From positions 27,622,782-27,686,781 of the forward strand of contig NC_065535.1 in NCBI RefSeq assembly GCF_932294415.1: a stretch of 64,000 bases of DNA, read 5' to 3'. The DNA is from Quercus robur. Lineage: Eukaryota; Streptophyta; Magnoliopsida; Fagales; Fagaceae. How positions within the stretch are numbered: the stretch's first letter is position 1; each line of letters starts with the position of its first letter. Below, piece by piece: positions 43,254 through 56,300 of this stretch. The notes beneath the pieces are model-generated. The model saw nothing but the letters and a program-made list of their open reading frames with translations, had not been told where the DNA came from and searched no databases. Both the position numbers and the translations under genes were made by a program.

Positions 43254-45688
43254 CTAAGGCTCTTTGGCCAACATCGTCCTCCATTTATCCTTGAGATCTT
43301 CTGGAGTTCGACTCTTATGAAATATGTGACGACCAAGTTCCAAAATTTTCCTCCAGGGGACATTTTTTTTGGCTGAAGCTGAAACATGATGCACACCTTC
43401 CTGCAACATAAGAGTGCTTGATAAAGTCAGATGTCAATATGCCAGACATTTAATATCTCTCTCTCTCTCTCTCTCTTTTGAAAGACAGCTTCTAATCTCA
43501 GAATTCCAATTGTGCTCTCTCTCATTTTTCTTTTCACAGATCCTTGACTTAAGAAAAAAGAAATTATACATGTTCTTATTTTAAGCCATCGTTTTCTTGT
43601 GCATACTATTTTCATACTTGTCTTGTGCCCCCTTGAGTGTCTAATGTACTTATTTATTTACCACCCAAAAACCGCCACTTTCTACCACATACTGGAAGAA
43701 ATATATACACCCACAAATGGAAAAACTTTAGTGTACTGCTTAGCTCTTTCAAATTACATATTTAAAAAAATAATAATAAAAAATCTCTAATGAAAAAATT
43801 GGAATCAAACAGCAAAGATCATGGAAGTGGAACTTGGATACTATGGCAAAGAAGATAAAGAAATCCAGCATTATTAGGTTGTCATATCAATCTTAATTTA
43901 AGTTTAGATCTCTTAGTGAATATCAAATATATTAACACTGCATGTATCCGGTCACACTATATCCATGAAAATTAATCTGTTCATATTTCCAAACAAGTGT
44001 TGTGATACCAAAATGAATTTATTAGAATGGATTCTTGATGTTTTCTATTATTAGTGAAGAAAACAGGGAAAATATACATAATAATCGAGCATAGCTCTAG
44101 ACAAGCAGAAGCACTGTGTCCAAAATCATATACCTTTAACATATTTTCCTCTTCAGCTGTCCAAAGTAATCTCTTTCGCTTTGCAGTAGGAAAAGGCATT
44201 GTTGTGCTGCATGTAGAAAAGCAAATTAACTAACCAAAAATAGTTGGCACACATCAAACACTATAAATAAATATTCACCCCAAATTTCCACACTCTCCAG
44301 ATTAAACCTTATTTAGAAAAAGGAAAACCTTATATGACATGAATAACTTACAGTTGCTTAGTCGACACTTGAGGTTGCCTTGACTTTTTGGAGGCAGCAT
44401 GTTTCTTATTCTTGGAGGTGACCTTTTTCTCTGTGGTGCTATTTTCCTGAGAGGATGATTTCATTGGTGAATCATCATTCTGAGGGAAAGGCTTCTTTTG
44501 GGCTCTTTGTTTGATTCGGCATACTCGTGCTGCGAGTATCTCCATATCTGAATCCGTAGTTCCAGAGGCAAAATTGGCATTTGAAGTCTGCTTTGGTGAT
44601 TTTGGCTGCATTTGTTCTTCATCCTTGCTTCTGCTTTTATTTTCCTCAGATACCTTTAAACCGTCCTTTGATCCTCCTTTTGATCTATCAAGTGCACCAT
44701 CTGCATTCATCTCTAGTTGTATGTTTTCTACATCTTCTGCAAATTTAGACTGATGTGCTTCAGAAATGTTTTCCTCATGTATCTTTAGACCGCCTTGTGA
44801 TCCTTTTGATGCATCAAGTGCACCATCTTCAGTCATCTGTTCTTCATCCGTATTACACTGATCCTGACGCCTCTTTTCTTCCCCATCTTTCTGCTTTAGC
44901 CCATCCCCACCAACAGCATTTGTACCCAAAAATTTCAATAAATCCTCCTTTGCCAATTCAGCCTTTTTTCTCAGTTGTTGTTTCTGTACCAACGCTCGTT
45001 TGTGCAAACAATACGGGCAGTAGAATTGTTCTAAGTCGTCATCAGATATAAGTTCCCGACTCACGCACTTCTTGTGGAGAGCAATTGGGCAGCCAGATTC
45101 AGCACAAACAAACACATGTCCGCCTTGATTGCATATTATACAAGTCTGTTTGAAGCAATCAATCTCCATACCATCATCTAGAGTAGAAATGTCATGAGAG
45201 GTAGAGCAATGGACTCTTGTTTTGGAAGCAAGAGCGTGGTCAACCAAATCAGGAGCTACATCATTGTGTAGCTGAGCATTGAGCATTTCTCCACAGACGC
45301 TATCTTCGTCCAGTGTGAACTGAAGATAAATTCTCACGCATTAAGCAAAAAACAGGAACAGGTAATTCTTAAATTCCCAAAATAAACTAGCGAGGATTTG
45401 CATAATGCATGCCTACATAATTATACCGCAGATTAAAAAAATAAAAATAAAATGAGTTCAAAATAAACACAAATAGATATGAAATTGAAAACCTAACGAA
45501 CAATTGTAAAATTGCAATGTTAAACAAATATAGAAGAAGAGAACAAAAAAATGAATGAAAAAACAAACCTGATTGTGTTTGCGATTGAAGAGCATAGGAA
45601 GTGAAGTAGTAGTAGCAGTGATAGAAGGAGAAGAAGAAGTGGAACGATTGTGTTTGGGCCTACCCCCGCGCCCACTCTTGCTTCTCAT
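43254..45688 (-). CDS. PHD-finger protein with C-terminal Myb/SANT-like domain, four exons
   Basis: Minus-strand exons 45688-45569, 45319-44352, 44206-44134 and 43400-43254 have GT..AG borders and sum to exactly 436 codons (435 residues). Exon 1 gives a basic start (MRSKSGRGGRPKHNRS). Exon 2 has a C4HC3 PHD finger (CIICNQGGHVFVCAESGC, then IALHKKC and FYCPYC; about residues 100-145), a finger type that usually reads histone H3 tails. A charged linker follows with repeated DGALD-SKG phrases and Lys-rich nuclear-targeting motifs (KNKKHAASKK). Exons 3-4 encode RKRLLWTAEEENMLKEGVHH, WRKILELGRHIFHKSRTPED and LKDKWRTMLAK, a Myb-like helix-turn-helix of the telomere-repeat-binding type. The role as a nuclear chromatin or DNA-binding protein is inference. 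The frame is intact; the start is the first ATG. Confidence 0.82.
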
Positions 45689-46485
45689 TCTCTCTCCGAT
45701 TCCGATCACAACAACATTTCCTTTTCCCTTTCACTCCCCCCGTTTTTCCCATTTCCCAGGATACAGGCCAAAACTGTATTCCATTTCTTTGTAATGTCCG
45801 TTCCTCCTCTCCCTCCTGGCCCAACCAAATAGGCCCACCACAGATGATATGGGAATATTTTTTTTTGTAAAGAAGCATTTATATTATTATTATTATTATT
45901 TTGTCATTGATAATTAGATGGTAGGACAGGGAGATTTAAACCCTGTATGTTGGAAGTTGAACTATGAAATGAGAATTACAATTATTCTATCCAAATTACA
46001 CAAAAGAGTTCATTTGGTTAAATTATGAGCAACGAAATTGGTCACCCTAAGAGTATAACTAACCATTTGGAGAAAGAATTCAAAATCAACTTATGCTCTA
46101 TTTGTTTTGATGTAAATATTTTCCCATTTTTCATATCTTTATGTGCTTGTATAATATAATTCCGTTGATTGAAAACTTGTATTTAAAAAAATATAAAACA
46201 AGTGTAAAACATTTTACAAATATCTTATTTTGGGCCTTTTTCTCCCTCTCTTACACTCGCCCAAGCTAGTCCAAAGAGGGCACCCACAAGTGACAGCACC
46301 ACCCATATTTGACTCCATTCATCATTGGCGACCAGTCTGGTGAACTCTATGAGAGGACGATTTCGAATCTTAGCATGTTTTGATGTTAGATACATTGTCA
46401 CAAGAGGTCTAAGTGAGCCATTATCACCACTAGTCTGTTGGTCATCATCACCATCAATGCCTTTGAGTCATCCCTTCTCCGATTT

Positions 46486-46526
<41 letters not shown>

Positions 46527-47304
46527 GATCTACCATGGCTTCACCTCTCATAGCCACGTTGCTCCTCACTATGCCTCTCACATATCTAGTCCTTTGTTGC
46601 ATCCTCCCTACACAAACCTAGTCCTTACATTCAAGTCCTTCTAATGCACATATATAGTCCTCCATCACTAGTGATTTTGATTTAAGAGATAATTTTTCAT
46701 TTTGTGTAAATGGATTAGTTGGATTGTGACTAAAAGTGGATGATAATGGGTTCTGTGTATGAATTTTTTGGGCTGTTCATCGACTCATCGTGATGGATGG
46801 GTTGTGAGATGGATTTTTTATTTTATTTTACATTGAACCAAACATTTATAAATTTCTTTTAAAGCATTTTAAGGAACACCCCAAATACGGTAAAAACAAA
46901 TATTTTTTAGTGAAACAAACAAAACATAAAATAGTATATATGTTAGAGCATTCTCATCGAAGTTGCCAAATTTGTAATTTTTAACACCTATTTAGCAGTT
47001 TATGTGGTTAGAGAGTAAACACAAAATATATTATTTAAATAAAAGTAGAGAGAAACTTTAGTGGTAAAAGAAAGAATTAATTAATTTTTATATATATTTA
47101 AATGACAGATTATTATTATTATTATTATTATTTTTTGACAATAAATGACAGATTATTTGATAATGAGTAAGTGGGGGATAGGATAATTGGCATCAGGGTC
47201 CAGGGATAAGCTCAGTCAGGCAGCCCACTAGTGTGACACTGTAGAGCTAGAGGAGCTCTCTTTTCTTTTGTTAATTGTTAATATATTATGAGTGTGTAGT
47301 ACAA
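45689..47304. other. Spacer between divergently transcribed genes
   Basis: It is the shared upstream region of the minus-strand PHD/Myb gene and the plus-strand FAR1-related gene. It contains a (CT)n microsatellite at 46488-46524 and a MITE-like start TTAGAGCATTCTCATC at about 46945. ORFs around 46325-46644 are low-complexity read-through. Confidence 0.4.
46488..46524 (+). repeat. (CT)n microsatellite
   Basis: About 18 uninterrupted CT dinucleotides. Confidence 0.95.
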
Positions 47305-48717
47305 CCCACAATTCCTTCTCCTCTCTCTCGGATCTCTTTCTCTTCACTCTTCTATTTCTCAATTGCGGACTTCAAACTTCAAAACCCAACTAATAAAATC
47401 CAAACCCTAACCTTCCTCATTTCCATTTCTGCTCGGTTACGGTGAGTTTCCTTTTTCTTCTTCTGTTTCTTAAATCTTTGTGATATGAGTTATGATTTTG
47501 TATCGCATCGGCATTGCATATTCAATTTAGCTTCCCTCCTCGCCTTTTTCTATTAGGCTTTACTTGCCGTGGACCCTAAACTTCTCACTGTTGCGATTCC
47601 TTCTTCTTCTTCTTCTTCAGACTTCAAAGTTTAGACAGACAGCTCCTCTGGTACTATTACTAACTATGAACTTTCTTCTCTATAATAATATACTCTAAAT
47701 ATGCTGCTATTATTCACTATCTCTTTCATCTTCCATGTATAACTTTAAATTTATTTATACACACTAAAGTTTACATTTTTTGTTGTTGTTGGAGGGAATT
47801 ACTAAACATGTATATGCTTGTAATTAGCATGCTCTGTTTTGTTTATTTTTATTATTTTAGTCTTTGGTTCTTTTTCTTGGTGTAATATTTCTCTGACCCA
47901 TCAATTCTTTTGCTGGCTGTATTGTTGCTCTTCTCCACCAAATGTTTTCTGTTTTAATCAATTTTCAATTCCTTCTCTACTGTATACAATTTTTTTTGTT
48001 GCTTTTGATGAAAGGATCTGTAAGGTTTGAGGTCCCTTGGCGTATTGGTATATTTATCTTTTCTAACAAACATGTGCTTGGCATGGTATTGCTTGGTGTA
48101 CTAGTTTGCTTATTGACATAATTGTTGAAAACGGCCAGCAGGTTTTAGATTGTAATTAATCAAGTGGCTCGACATTTAATTTTGATATGAATTCTCAGCT
48201 TTATCAACCAATCTAATTTTCCAAGTTCATAAAATCCATAACTTGCATTATTTATGCACTAAGATTACTTCACATCATAGCTGGTAAGCATCTAGGAATG
48301 CCCAAAATTTCTATTTTAAAATCTGGCCACTTCTTTCTCTCTTTTCTTTTTTGCTAAATAAATTCTGAAACTTCACATGTTCCTCATAGTCTTTTGGTAT
48401 GATTAGGTTGCCTTATTTGATTGGAAAAACAATCAATAAGCAAACTATTACAAATGTCCATGTCCTTTCATATCTGTTAATATCCCAACTGTGTGACAAG
48501 GTTTATATCACGCGCTTATGATATACGGGAGATTTTGATTCCTTTGAGTTTGTGATCCCCTGTCATTTATTTAATTTTATCAGAGATTCTAACCCATTGT
48601 TGGAATACAAGAAATAATCTAGAACCTTAGAAACATCATTGAATGTTGAAATTGTAATTTTTATGATTAAAATGACGTTATATTCTGATAAATTTTTATG
48701 CATCATATTGTAGAGGC
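47305..48717 (+). other. 5' leader of the FAR1-related gene with a leader intron
   Basis: A CT-rich leader exon (about 47310-47441) ends at a good donor GG|GTGAGTTT at 47442. The acceptor TATTGTAG ends at 48713, four bases before the ATG. The long 5'UTR intron (about 1272 bp) is inferred from splice consensus and base composition. Confidence 0.5.
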
Positions 48718-50706
48718 ATGGAAGAAGAAAAAACAATTGGTTCTTCACGTGTGGAGTTGAATGAAAATAATATTGAGAATGCAACGGAAGAAACAAGAAA
48801 CGTAAAAGACAAAATAGAGGATCCTAAGGTGGGAATGATGTTTAACTCCATTGATGATATAATGAAATATTACACAAGATATGGAAAGGAAAAAGGTTTT
48901 GCAGTGGCTAAAAGAAGTTCTAAAAAGGGGGATGATGGAGAGGTAAGGTATGTGACTATTGCTTGTAATCGTGCTGGAAAGCCAAGGAATAGATCTAGCA
49001 ACCCACTTAAATTGCAATCAGAATCAAAAACGGATTGCAAAGCTCAGCTTAGGGCGGTTTTATGCCCGGATGGAAAGTGGATATTGAATGCCATGGTACT
49101 TGACCATAACCATGGATTGAGTCCAAGCAGAACTCGATATTACAAATGCAACAGGCTACTAGAACCACATGCAAAAAAGAGGTTTGCATCGAATGATAAA
49201 GCTGATATTAGAATGAAGAAGAATTTAAAATCATTTGTGGTTGAGGCAGGGGGGCATGAGAATTTGTCATTTGTAGAAAAGGATTGCAGAAATAAACTCA
49301 GCTGTTTACACCTCGGGGAAGGAGATGTTGCTGCAATGCAAGATTTCTTTTTGAAAATGCAAGTTGATAATTCTGACTTCTTTTACACAATGGATTTTAA
49401 TGAAAATGGTCGATTAAGGAATATATTTTGGGCAGATGCAAGGAGTAGAGCAACATTCAAAGAGTTTGGTGATGTAGTCATGTTTGACACAACATACTTG
49501 GTTAACAAATATGACATTCCATTTGCTCATTTTGTTGGGGTGAACCATCATGGGCAATCTACATTGCTAGGATGTGGATTGATCTCAAATGAAGACACAG
49601 AGACATTTACATGGTTATTTCAAACTTGGCTTAAATGCATGTTTGGATGCCCTCCTTGTGCAATAATTACAGATCACGACAAAGCCATGAAAAAAGCGAT
49701 AGAAATTGTTTTCCCTAAAGCACGACATAGATGGTGTTTATCGCATATCATTGAAAAGCTATCTAAAAAATTGAGAGGGTACAAAGAATATGAATCAATC
49801 AAAATTTGTATGCAAAATGCTGTGTATGATTCCTTAACAAAAGGAGAGTTTGAAGACAGTTGGGGGAAGTTCGTTGAAAAATATAAACTTGAAAGTAATG
49901 AATGGTTACTTGGGTTGTATGATGAGCGTCATCGTTGGGTGCCTGCATTTGTGAAAGATATGTTTTGGGCAGGAATGTCAACTACAAAGCAGGGTGAAAG
50001 CATGCATGCATTCTTTGATGGGTATATCAATTTGAAGACTACTTTGAAACAATTTTTAGACCAGTATGAGCTTGCTATAGCCAAAAAAGTGGCAAATGAA
50101 AATAATGAAGATTTCAATTCTTTTAACTTGTGCATTCCATGTATCACTCATTATGAAATGGAGAAGCAATTTCAAAGTGCTTACACAATTGCAAAATTTA
50201 AAGAGTTCCAACAAGAGTTAATTGGGAACATTTGTTGTAATTTGTTTTCATGCAAGAAGGGTACAGTCTTTTCAGAATATGAACTACGTGAAGATGTATC
50301 ACTTGGAGAAAGTCATCGACCTGCAATTTTTAGTGTTTATGTTAACGAGGATACCAATGAAGTTAACTGTAACTGCCGGTTGTTTGAGTTTAGGGGGATA
50401 TTGTGCAGACATCAAATTATGGTGTTCATTCATAGGGAGGTTTATCGAATACCAGACAAGTACATCTTAAAAAGATGGAGTAAAACTGTCATAAGGAGCC
50501 ACAATAAAGTTCGGATAAGTTATGACAACTGGTTTGTGAAGCCTGAAGCACAGCGCTATGATAAAATGTGCAAAGCCTTTTATGAGGTTGCCAACTTAGC
50601 AGCAGATTCTGAAGATAGGTGTGAGAAGGTGATGGCACAAATTCAGGAATTAAAAAGGGAGTTTGAAAATGAGGAAGGTGTTTGTGGAAGGAATAAGCCT
50701 ATTTAA
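48718..50706 (+). CDS. FAR1-RELATED SEQUENCE (FRS) transcription factor, domesticated MULE transposase
   Basis: Intact coding exon of 662 residues. An N-terminal FAR1 DNA-binding domain (about residues 40-130; FAVAKRSSKKGDDGEVRYVT, a Cys in IACNRAG, later Cys and MVLDHNHGLSP) is followed by a MULE-type transposase core (about 240-345; VVMFDTTYLVNKYDIPFAHF, IITDHDKAMKKAI, RHRWCLSHI). A C-terminal SWIM zinc finger follows (CNCRLFEFRGILCRHQ, about 555-570). Length and domain order match plant FRS proteins, nuclear transcription regulators derived from Mutator transposases, with founding members acting in far-red light signalling. No TIRs flank it, so it is a host gene rather than an active transposon. 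Which FRS member it is cannot be said from here. The ATG lies just after a splice acceptor at 48713. Confidence 0.9.
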   Translation: MEEEKTIGSSRVELNENNIENATEETRNVKDKIEDPKVGMMFNSIDDIMKYYTRYGKEKGFAVAKRSSKKGDDGEVRYVTIACNRAGKPRNRSSNPLKLQSESKTDCKAQLRAVLCPDGKWILNAMVLDHNHGLSPSRTRYYKCNRLLEPHAKKRFASNDKADIRMKKNLKSFVVEAGGHENLSFVEKDCRNKLSCLHLGEGDVAAMQDFFLKMQVDNSDFFYTMDFNENGRLRNIFWADARSRATFKEFGDVVMFDTTYLVNKYDIPFAHFVGVNHHGQSTLLGCGLISNEDTETFTWLFQTWLKCMFGCPPCAIITDHDKAMKKAIEIVFPKARHRWCLSHIIEKLSKKLRGYKEYESIKICMQNAVYDSLTKGEFEDSWGKFVEKYKLESNEWLLGLYDERHRWVPAFVKDMFWAGMSTTKQGESMHAFFDGYINLKTTLKQFLDQYELAIAKKVANENNEDFNSFNLCIPCITHYEMEKQFQSAYTIAKFKEFQQELIGNICCNLFSCKKGTVFSEYELREDVSLGESHRPAIFSVYVNEDTNEVNCNCRLFEFRGILCRHQIMVFIHREVYRIPDKYILKRWSKTVIRSHNKVRISYDNWFVKPEAQRYDKMCKAFYEVANLAADSEDRCEKVMAQIQELKREFENEEGVCGRNKPI

Positions 50707-52727
50707 CGGTTTAGCCTCATGTGGAGATGATCTTGCAATTTCAAAAGAAAGTAGAAAAATACTTGATTTTGTTGGTTTTTTGTTCAGAGAGCCACCGACA
50801 TCTAAAAGGAAACAATCTTTCCATTCTACGCAAGTATGATTATACCAGGGTTTGGCATGCACCCTTTTTTTTACCATGATAAAGAATCAGGTGCTCATTT
50901 ATTCCCTTAGCCATTTTTATAGCTTAAACAGATTTTACAACAAAGTTGAGTGTCTTTAGCATAATATCTATTGTCATTCATTTTTATATTTTAGGGTCAT
51001 CATCATCCATCTTGGAAGGCAATTTATGATTTGGCAGCAATCTATCCCTCAAGTTTCACCAGATTGATATGAATGACATAGTGAAAGCTAAAATCCAAGA
51101 TTGCACAAAGATGGTAGGAGTGATACAAGTGCCTGTGATAGATAGGGCCAGAATGGTCTTTGGGGTCTCATTCTGTACCTTTGAGTTCACATCCTTCATA
51201 TCCCCAAACCTACATGCTCCTCTTTTTTCTTTTTTTAAAATACAAAAAAAAAGAAAAAAATTGAAGAGTTACTTTTATTGTTATTATTTTGTATAATTAT
51301 GTTTCTGCAATCTTAAATCTCAAGTCTGAACTGAACCCCATATTTGTTTTCATCATAAACTGGTTCTTGTCTAATCTATAGGTTGTCTTTGGTCTCCCAG
51401 TAAAGGAAATTTCATCTAGGTCTTGGTCCTCATTGTTTTGATTTTTTGCATTTGAATATAATAAATATTTTTTGATGATTCAATAATTGGGGAGGGAGGT
51501 TTGAACCTTAGATGTCTCTGTTGGAAATAGTAGGAGGTGCCAACCAGCTTATCTTCAAGGCTCTTAGCATTTAAATATAATAAATATGATTTATATATCT
51601 ATATAAATTATTGGCTTGTTATTATTTATTCTCTTTGTGAAAGTTAGAGGTGTTTTATGCTTTTTAGCTTTAATGGATCACTCATATTTGGGATATTTTT
51701 GAATTGTAAATTCAGTATTCTTTCATTTCTATGTTTTATGTTATATCACCTACCACTGTTTCATGTTTCATTGTCAAGGTCACTGAACCAGTCCCCTCTT
51801 CTGAAACTATGAATGCTAAACATAGGTGATAGAATACAATTGTTATATAGAGACGTCCAAAATTATTTCAGGTGTTTGATTGATTAATTGTATCATCATG
51901 TAAGAAATAGATTTAACTTTTATGTGGTTAAATATTTAAATATAATTTTTATCTAACTAGCTCTCTTTCTAATATAATTTTTAATTAAAATGCATACACA
52001 GGATGCAAATCTTTAAGCTTTGTCGCCAGTAGAATTTCACTGAGCCATTACTTCGAATGCTTGGTGAACAGTGTTCTGCAGTATTACCCCCTCTCATGTA
52101 ATGGACTAAATAATTTAACCAATTTTACATTGTAGTACCTGTATTTACTCTCAGCATGGGTTTATATAAGACATTTAATCAGGATTTGTATTTCATAGAA
52201 CCTTCCTATATTTCATGTCATGAGGTGAGCTAGCCTTGCCCTTCAGGCATATTGTTGCTTTCTATTTTATATTTGAGTAAAAGTGCTCTTGAAGTGGAAA
52301 TAAAAATTTTCATTTATTTCTAAAAAAGGACGCTTGAAATAAAAATTTCCAATTACATATATTAAAAAAAAAAAAAAGTGCTCTTGAAATATTTGTGAAT
52401 AGAGTATTTCAATGGGATGTCAGTAACTTGCAGAAGAGTGGTTTCAAATCCTCTTTATGCAAATCAGCTTGGGTTGTCTATATGTATCACACTGGCGGAT
52501 TCAAAGGAATGTGAGGTGTTTCATGTCAGAACTTGGGTTTCAAATTCTCTTTATGCAAAATGACCCTAATTTTATTTGTGATAGGATTTTATGAAGCAGG
52601 CAGAGTATTTCTTCTTCCTTTATAAAGGGAGGGTAGTGTAGGCCCTGTAGGGTGTAATGTTTTTGTGTTTTTTGCTGTTTCCCTTATACTGTGTGTGTGT
52701 TTGCATTGCAGATCTGTCCCGCAGTAG

Positions 52728-52760
<33 letters not shown>

Positions 52761-52872
52761 TGTTTTCTATCCAGGTTCTTGAAATGTAATATGATAACAA
52801 TTAAATAAAATAATGTTAGTCAGCCAAGGAATACACATTACTCTATAGGGAGATCTTTATGACTCTTTATAA
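50707..52872. other. Spacer downstream of the FRS gene
   Basis: The proximal part is probably 3'UTR. It includes the reverse SINE copy (51470-51565) and a T-run at about 52731-52759. No domain-bearing ORF is visible. Confidence 0.4.
51470..51565 (-). mobile_element. tRNA-derived SINE, reverse copy
   Basis: The reverse complement starts AAGAGCCTTG, has GGTTGGCACCTCCTAC and a B-box-like GGTTCAAACCTCC, matching the 27411-27513 copy. Confidence 0.5.
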
Positions 52873-52973
52873 GAGCATTAGCATCCGGGAATGCAAAAAA
52901 GTTCTATTTTGCATCCTTAAAACCTACTTTATTTATTTTACCATATTATTTTACAACTCCTCCAATATCCTAG

Positions 52974-53322
52974 TGATGCAGGACAACCTAGGCTTCCCAC
53001 CTAGATTAGTCCTACCGTAAAACCTTAGGCTTCCCACCTAAGGTGTTTGGAATCACCACCAAACAATTCAATGAAAATAATCTCAATAATAATAATAATC
53101 TGTAAACTACAAAAGGAACCGTCTGAAGCTTTATATAAGCTTCCAGGAATCATAATGATAAAGATAAACTCTTCTAAACAAATCCTAAACAATCTCAAAT
53201 ACTAGTACGATAATCCTAACAATCTCAAATACTGATCCAATACTAAAGATAAACCCAAATAAAGATAACATAAATGATAAAGATAATCTCCACAGATGTG
53301 TCATCGTGTGGTGTCCGCACCA
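52974..53322 (-). repeat. 3' LTR of the chromodomain Gypsy element
   Basis: 349 bp, TGATGCAGGACAACC to GTCCGCACCA on the plus strand. It shows no difference from 59541-59889 by eye. Confidence 0.95.
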
Positions 53323-53373
53323 ACTCCCCTGGGGTGGGAGAAACTCGACCCCGTCGAGTAAAGCTCATAAGGA

Positions 53374-56300
53374 TCAAGTGACATCAGAACAAACTCCATC
53401 AAGCCACAAGCTCACTGGATCAGCATGGCGCCTCCGTCGACGCTCATATGTGCGAGTGATAGGAGGTAGAGATGAGGTGGTAGCAAGTGTATCCAAGTAA
53501 GCCTCCAAAAGAGCAGGATCAAGCTGCTGCAACTCCTCTCTGGTGATCCATGTACAGTCAGAATCAGGCCGTCCTCGCCAGCGAACCAAGAAGCGCTGAA
53601 CTGTTCCATCCCTAGTGAAAAGAGACTGCTCATCCAAAATAACATCAATAATATCTTTATGTGCCTTTTGGAAACAAGATGGTGTAGGGCTAGGGATAGG
53701 GTTAGCCAAAGAAGAAGAGAGAGGATCATCAAAAGGGTCATAGGGAATAACTGCTGGACCTTTAAAAGCAAGTAAATCAGCAATATTAAAAGTAGAACTA
53801 ATACCATAATCTGAAGGTATATCAATCACATAAGCATTAGGTCCAAGTTTCTTTAATACCTTGAATGGGCCAGCACTGCGGGCCTGCAGTTTCTTAACGG
53901 TTCCTGAAGGATACCGCTCAGGCCTGATACGAATCATAACATAATCTCCTACATCAAAGTCTAACTGACGTCGATGTAAATCAGCCTGAGTCTTGTACTT
54001 AAGATTACTAGCATGAATTCGTTTGTTGATCTCTTTATGCAGCTCATGCATGTGACTAGCAAACTCTACTGCAGACACAGAAACCCTATCATGTGAGGAC
54101 ATTGGGAGAAGGTCTAAAGGTCTCCTAGGTGTATAACCATGAACAACTTCAAATGGGCTCATACCTATGGACCTATTGATTGAGTTATTGTAAGCAAATT
54201 GGGCTATAGGGAGTATAGATTCCCAAGTCTTACCATTCTCACCTATGAGACACCTTAAAAGATTTCCTAGACTCCTATTGACAACCTCAGTTTGACCATC
54301 AGTTTGAGGATGGTATGCTGTGGAGAATTTCAACTTTGTTCCCATCATGTGCCAAAGGGTCTTCCAAAAATAGCTCATGAATTTAACATCCCTATCTGAC
54401 ACAATTGATTTAGGCAACCCATACAACTTAACAATCTCATCAAAGAAAATCTTGGCTACCTTGGATGCATCAGACGTCTTAGAGCATGGAAGAAAGTGAG
54501 CCATCTTAGAGAACCGGTCTACCACTACAAGGATGGAATCAAACTTCCTAAGGGTACGAGGAAGACCTAGTATAAAGTCCATGCTGATATCCTCCCAAGG
54601 ACGGTATGGAACTGGTAAAGGAGTGTAAAGGCCAGTATTTTGCTTGCAATGCTTAGCCAGTTGACATTGACGACATTGACCAATTATTTTGGCAACATCC
54701 CTCTTAAGGCTTGGCCAATAGAACTGCCTCTCTACCTCTTCAATTGTCTTATCACGTCCAAAATGTCCTGAAAGTCCTCCCGCGTGTACTTCCCAAACCA
54801 AAAAGTCTCTAACTGATGTGCGGGGGATACAAAGCTTATTGGCTTTAAACAAGTAGCCATCTCGGAGGATAAAATCATCAACAACCTGAAGATGCTCAGT
54901 CTTAAGTGTAGTGTACACTTCTCCAAAATCTGGGCAAGATTCATACTCTTCTTGCAACTTCTCAAACCCTATGACTTTTGTGCTCATCACAGAAAGTAAG
55001 GTGACTCGGCGACTCAAAGCATCAGCTACCTTATTCTCAACACCAGATTTATGTCTCAAAACAAAAGAGAATCTTTGCAAAAACTCAACCCAAGGGACAT
55101 GTCGAGCATTTAATTTCTTTTGGGAATTGATGTGGCGGAGAGCATCATGATCCGAATAAATGACAAACTCATGGGGTGTCAAATAATGGCTCCAATATCT
55201 TAAAGCTTGTACCACAGCATAGAGTTCTTTGTCATATGTTGAATACTTCTTCTTAGCCTCATTTAATTTCTCACTAAAGTAAGCTATAGGGTGACAATCT
55301 TGGCTAAGAACTCCTCTTATGCCTACACCAGACGCATCACATTCCACTTCAAAGACCTTATCAAAGTCTGGTAGGCGCATCACCGGTGCTTCTGTCATCT
55401 TCTTCTTGATTTCTTGAAATGCTTTACCAGCAGCATTGGACCATTGGAATTCGCCTTGCTTCATACAATCAGTGATTGGTGTCATGATTGTACTAAATCC
55501 ACGTATGAAGCGGCGATAGAAAGTTGCAAGCCCATGAAAACTGCGAACCTCATGAATGTTCTTGGGTTCGGGCCAATCCACTATGGCTTTGACCTTTTGT
55601 GGGTCAGCAGAAACTCCTTTAGATGAAACCACAAAACCTAAGAAAATGACACTATCTGTGAAGAAAGAGCATTTCTTTAGGTTGGCATACAAGTTTTCTC
55701 TCCTCAAAGTGGAACAAACTTGTTTAAGATGGTCCAAATGTTGCTCTTTTGAGTTACTATAAATGAGGATGTCATCAAAGTACACTACCACAAATTTGCC
55801 CATGAAAGGCCTTAGTACTTGTGTCATCATTCTCATAAAAGTACTAGGAGCATTTGATAACCCAAAAGGCATCACAAGCCACTCATATAGACCATCCTTT
55901 GTCTTAAAAGCAGTCTTCCATTCATCACCTGGGCGAATCCTAATCTGGTGGTATCCACTTTTCAAATCAATCTTCGAAAAGATTGTGGCTCCTGACATCA
56001 TATCAAACATATCATCTAACCTAGGGATAGGAAAACGATACTTCACAGTTATCTTATTGATTGCGCGACTATCCACGCATATTCTCCAGGATCCATCTTT
56101 CTTTGGGGTCAAGAGTGCAGGGACTGCACATGGGCTTAAGCTTTCACGGACAAATCCTTTGTGCAAGAGCTCATCCACTTGTCTAACCATCTCATCATGT
56201 TGAGGAGGGCTCATTCTATAGTGGGGCAAATTTGGGAGTGCTGCTCCCGGGACAAGATCTATGGCGTGTTGAATATCACGCATAGGAGGCAATTGATTTG

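Noticed and set aside
46325-46644. 98-codon plus-strand ORF with a Ser/Leu run
   Set aside because: The run is translation of a (CT)n microsatellite; no homology or gene structure.
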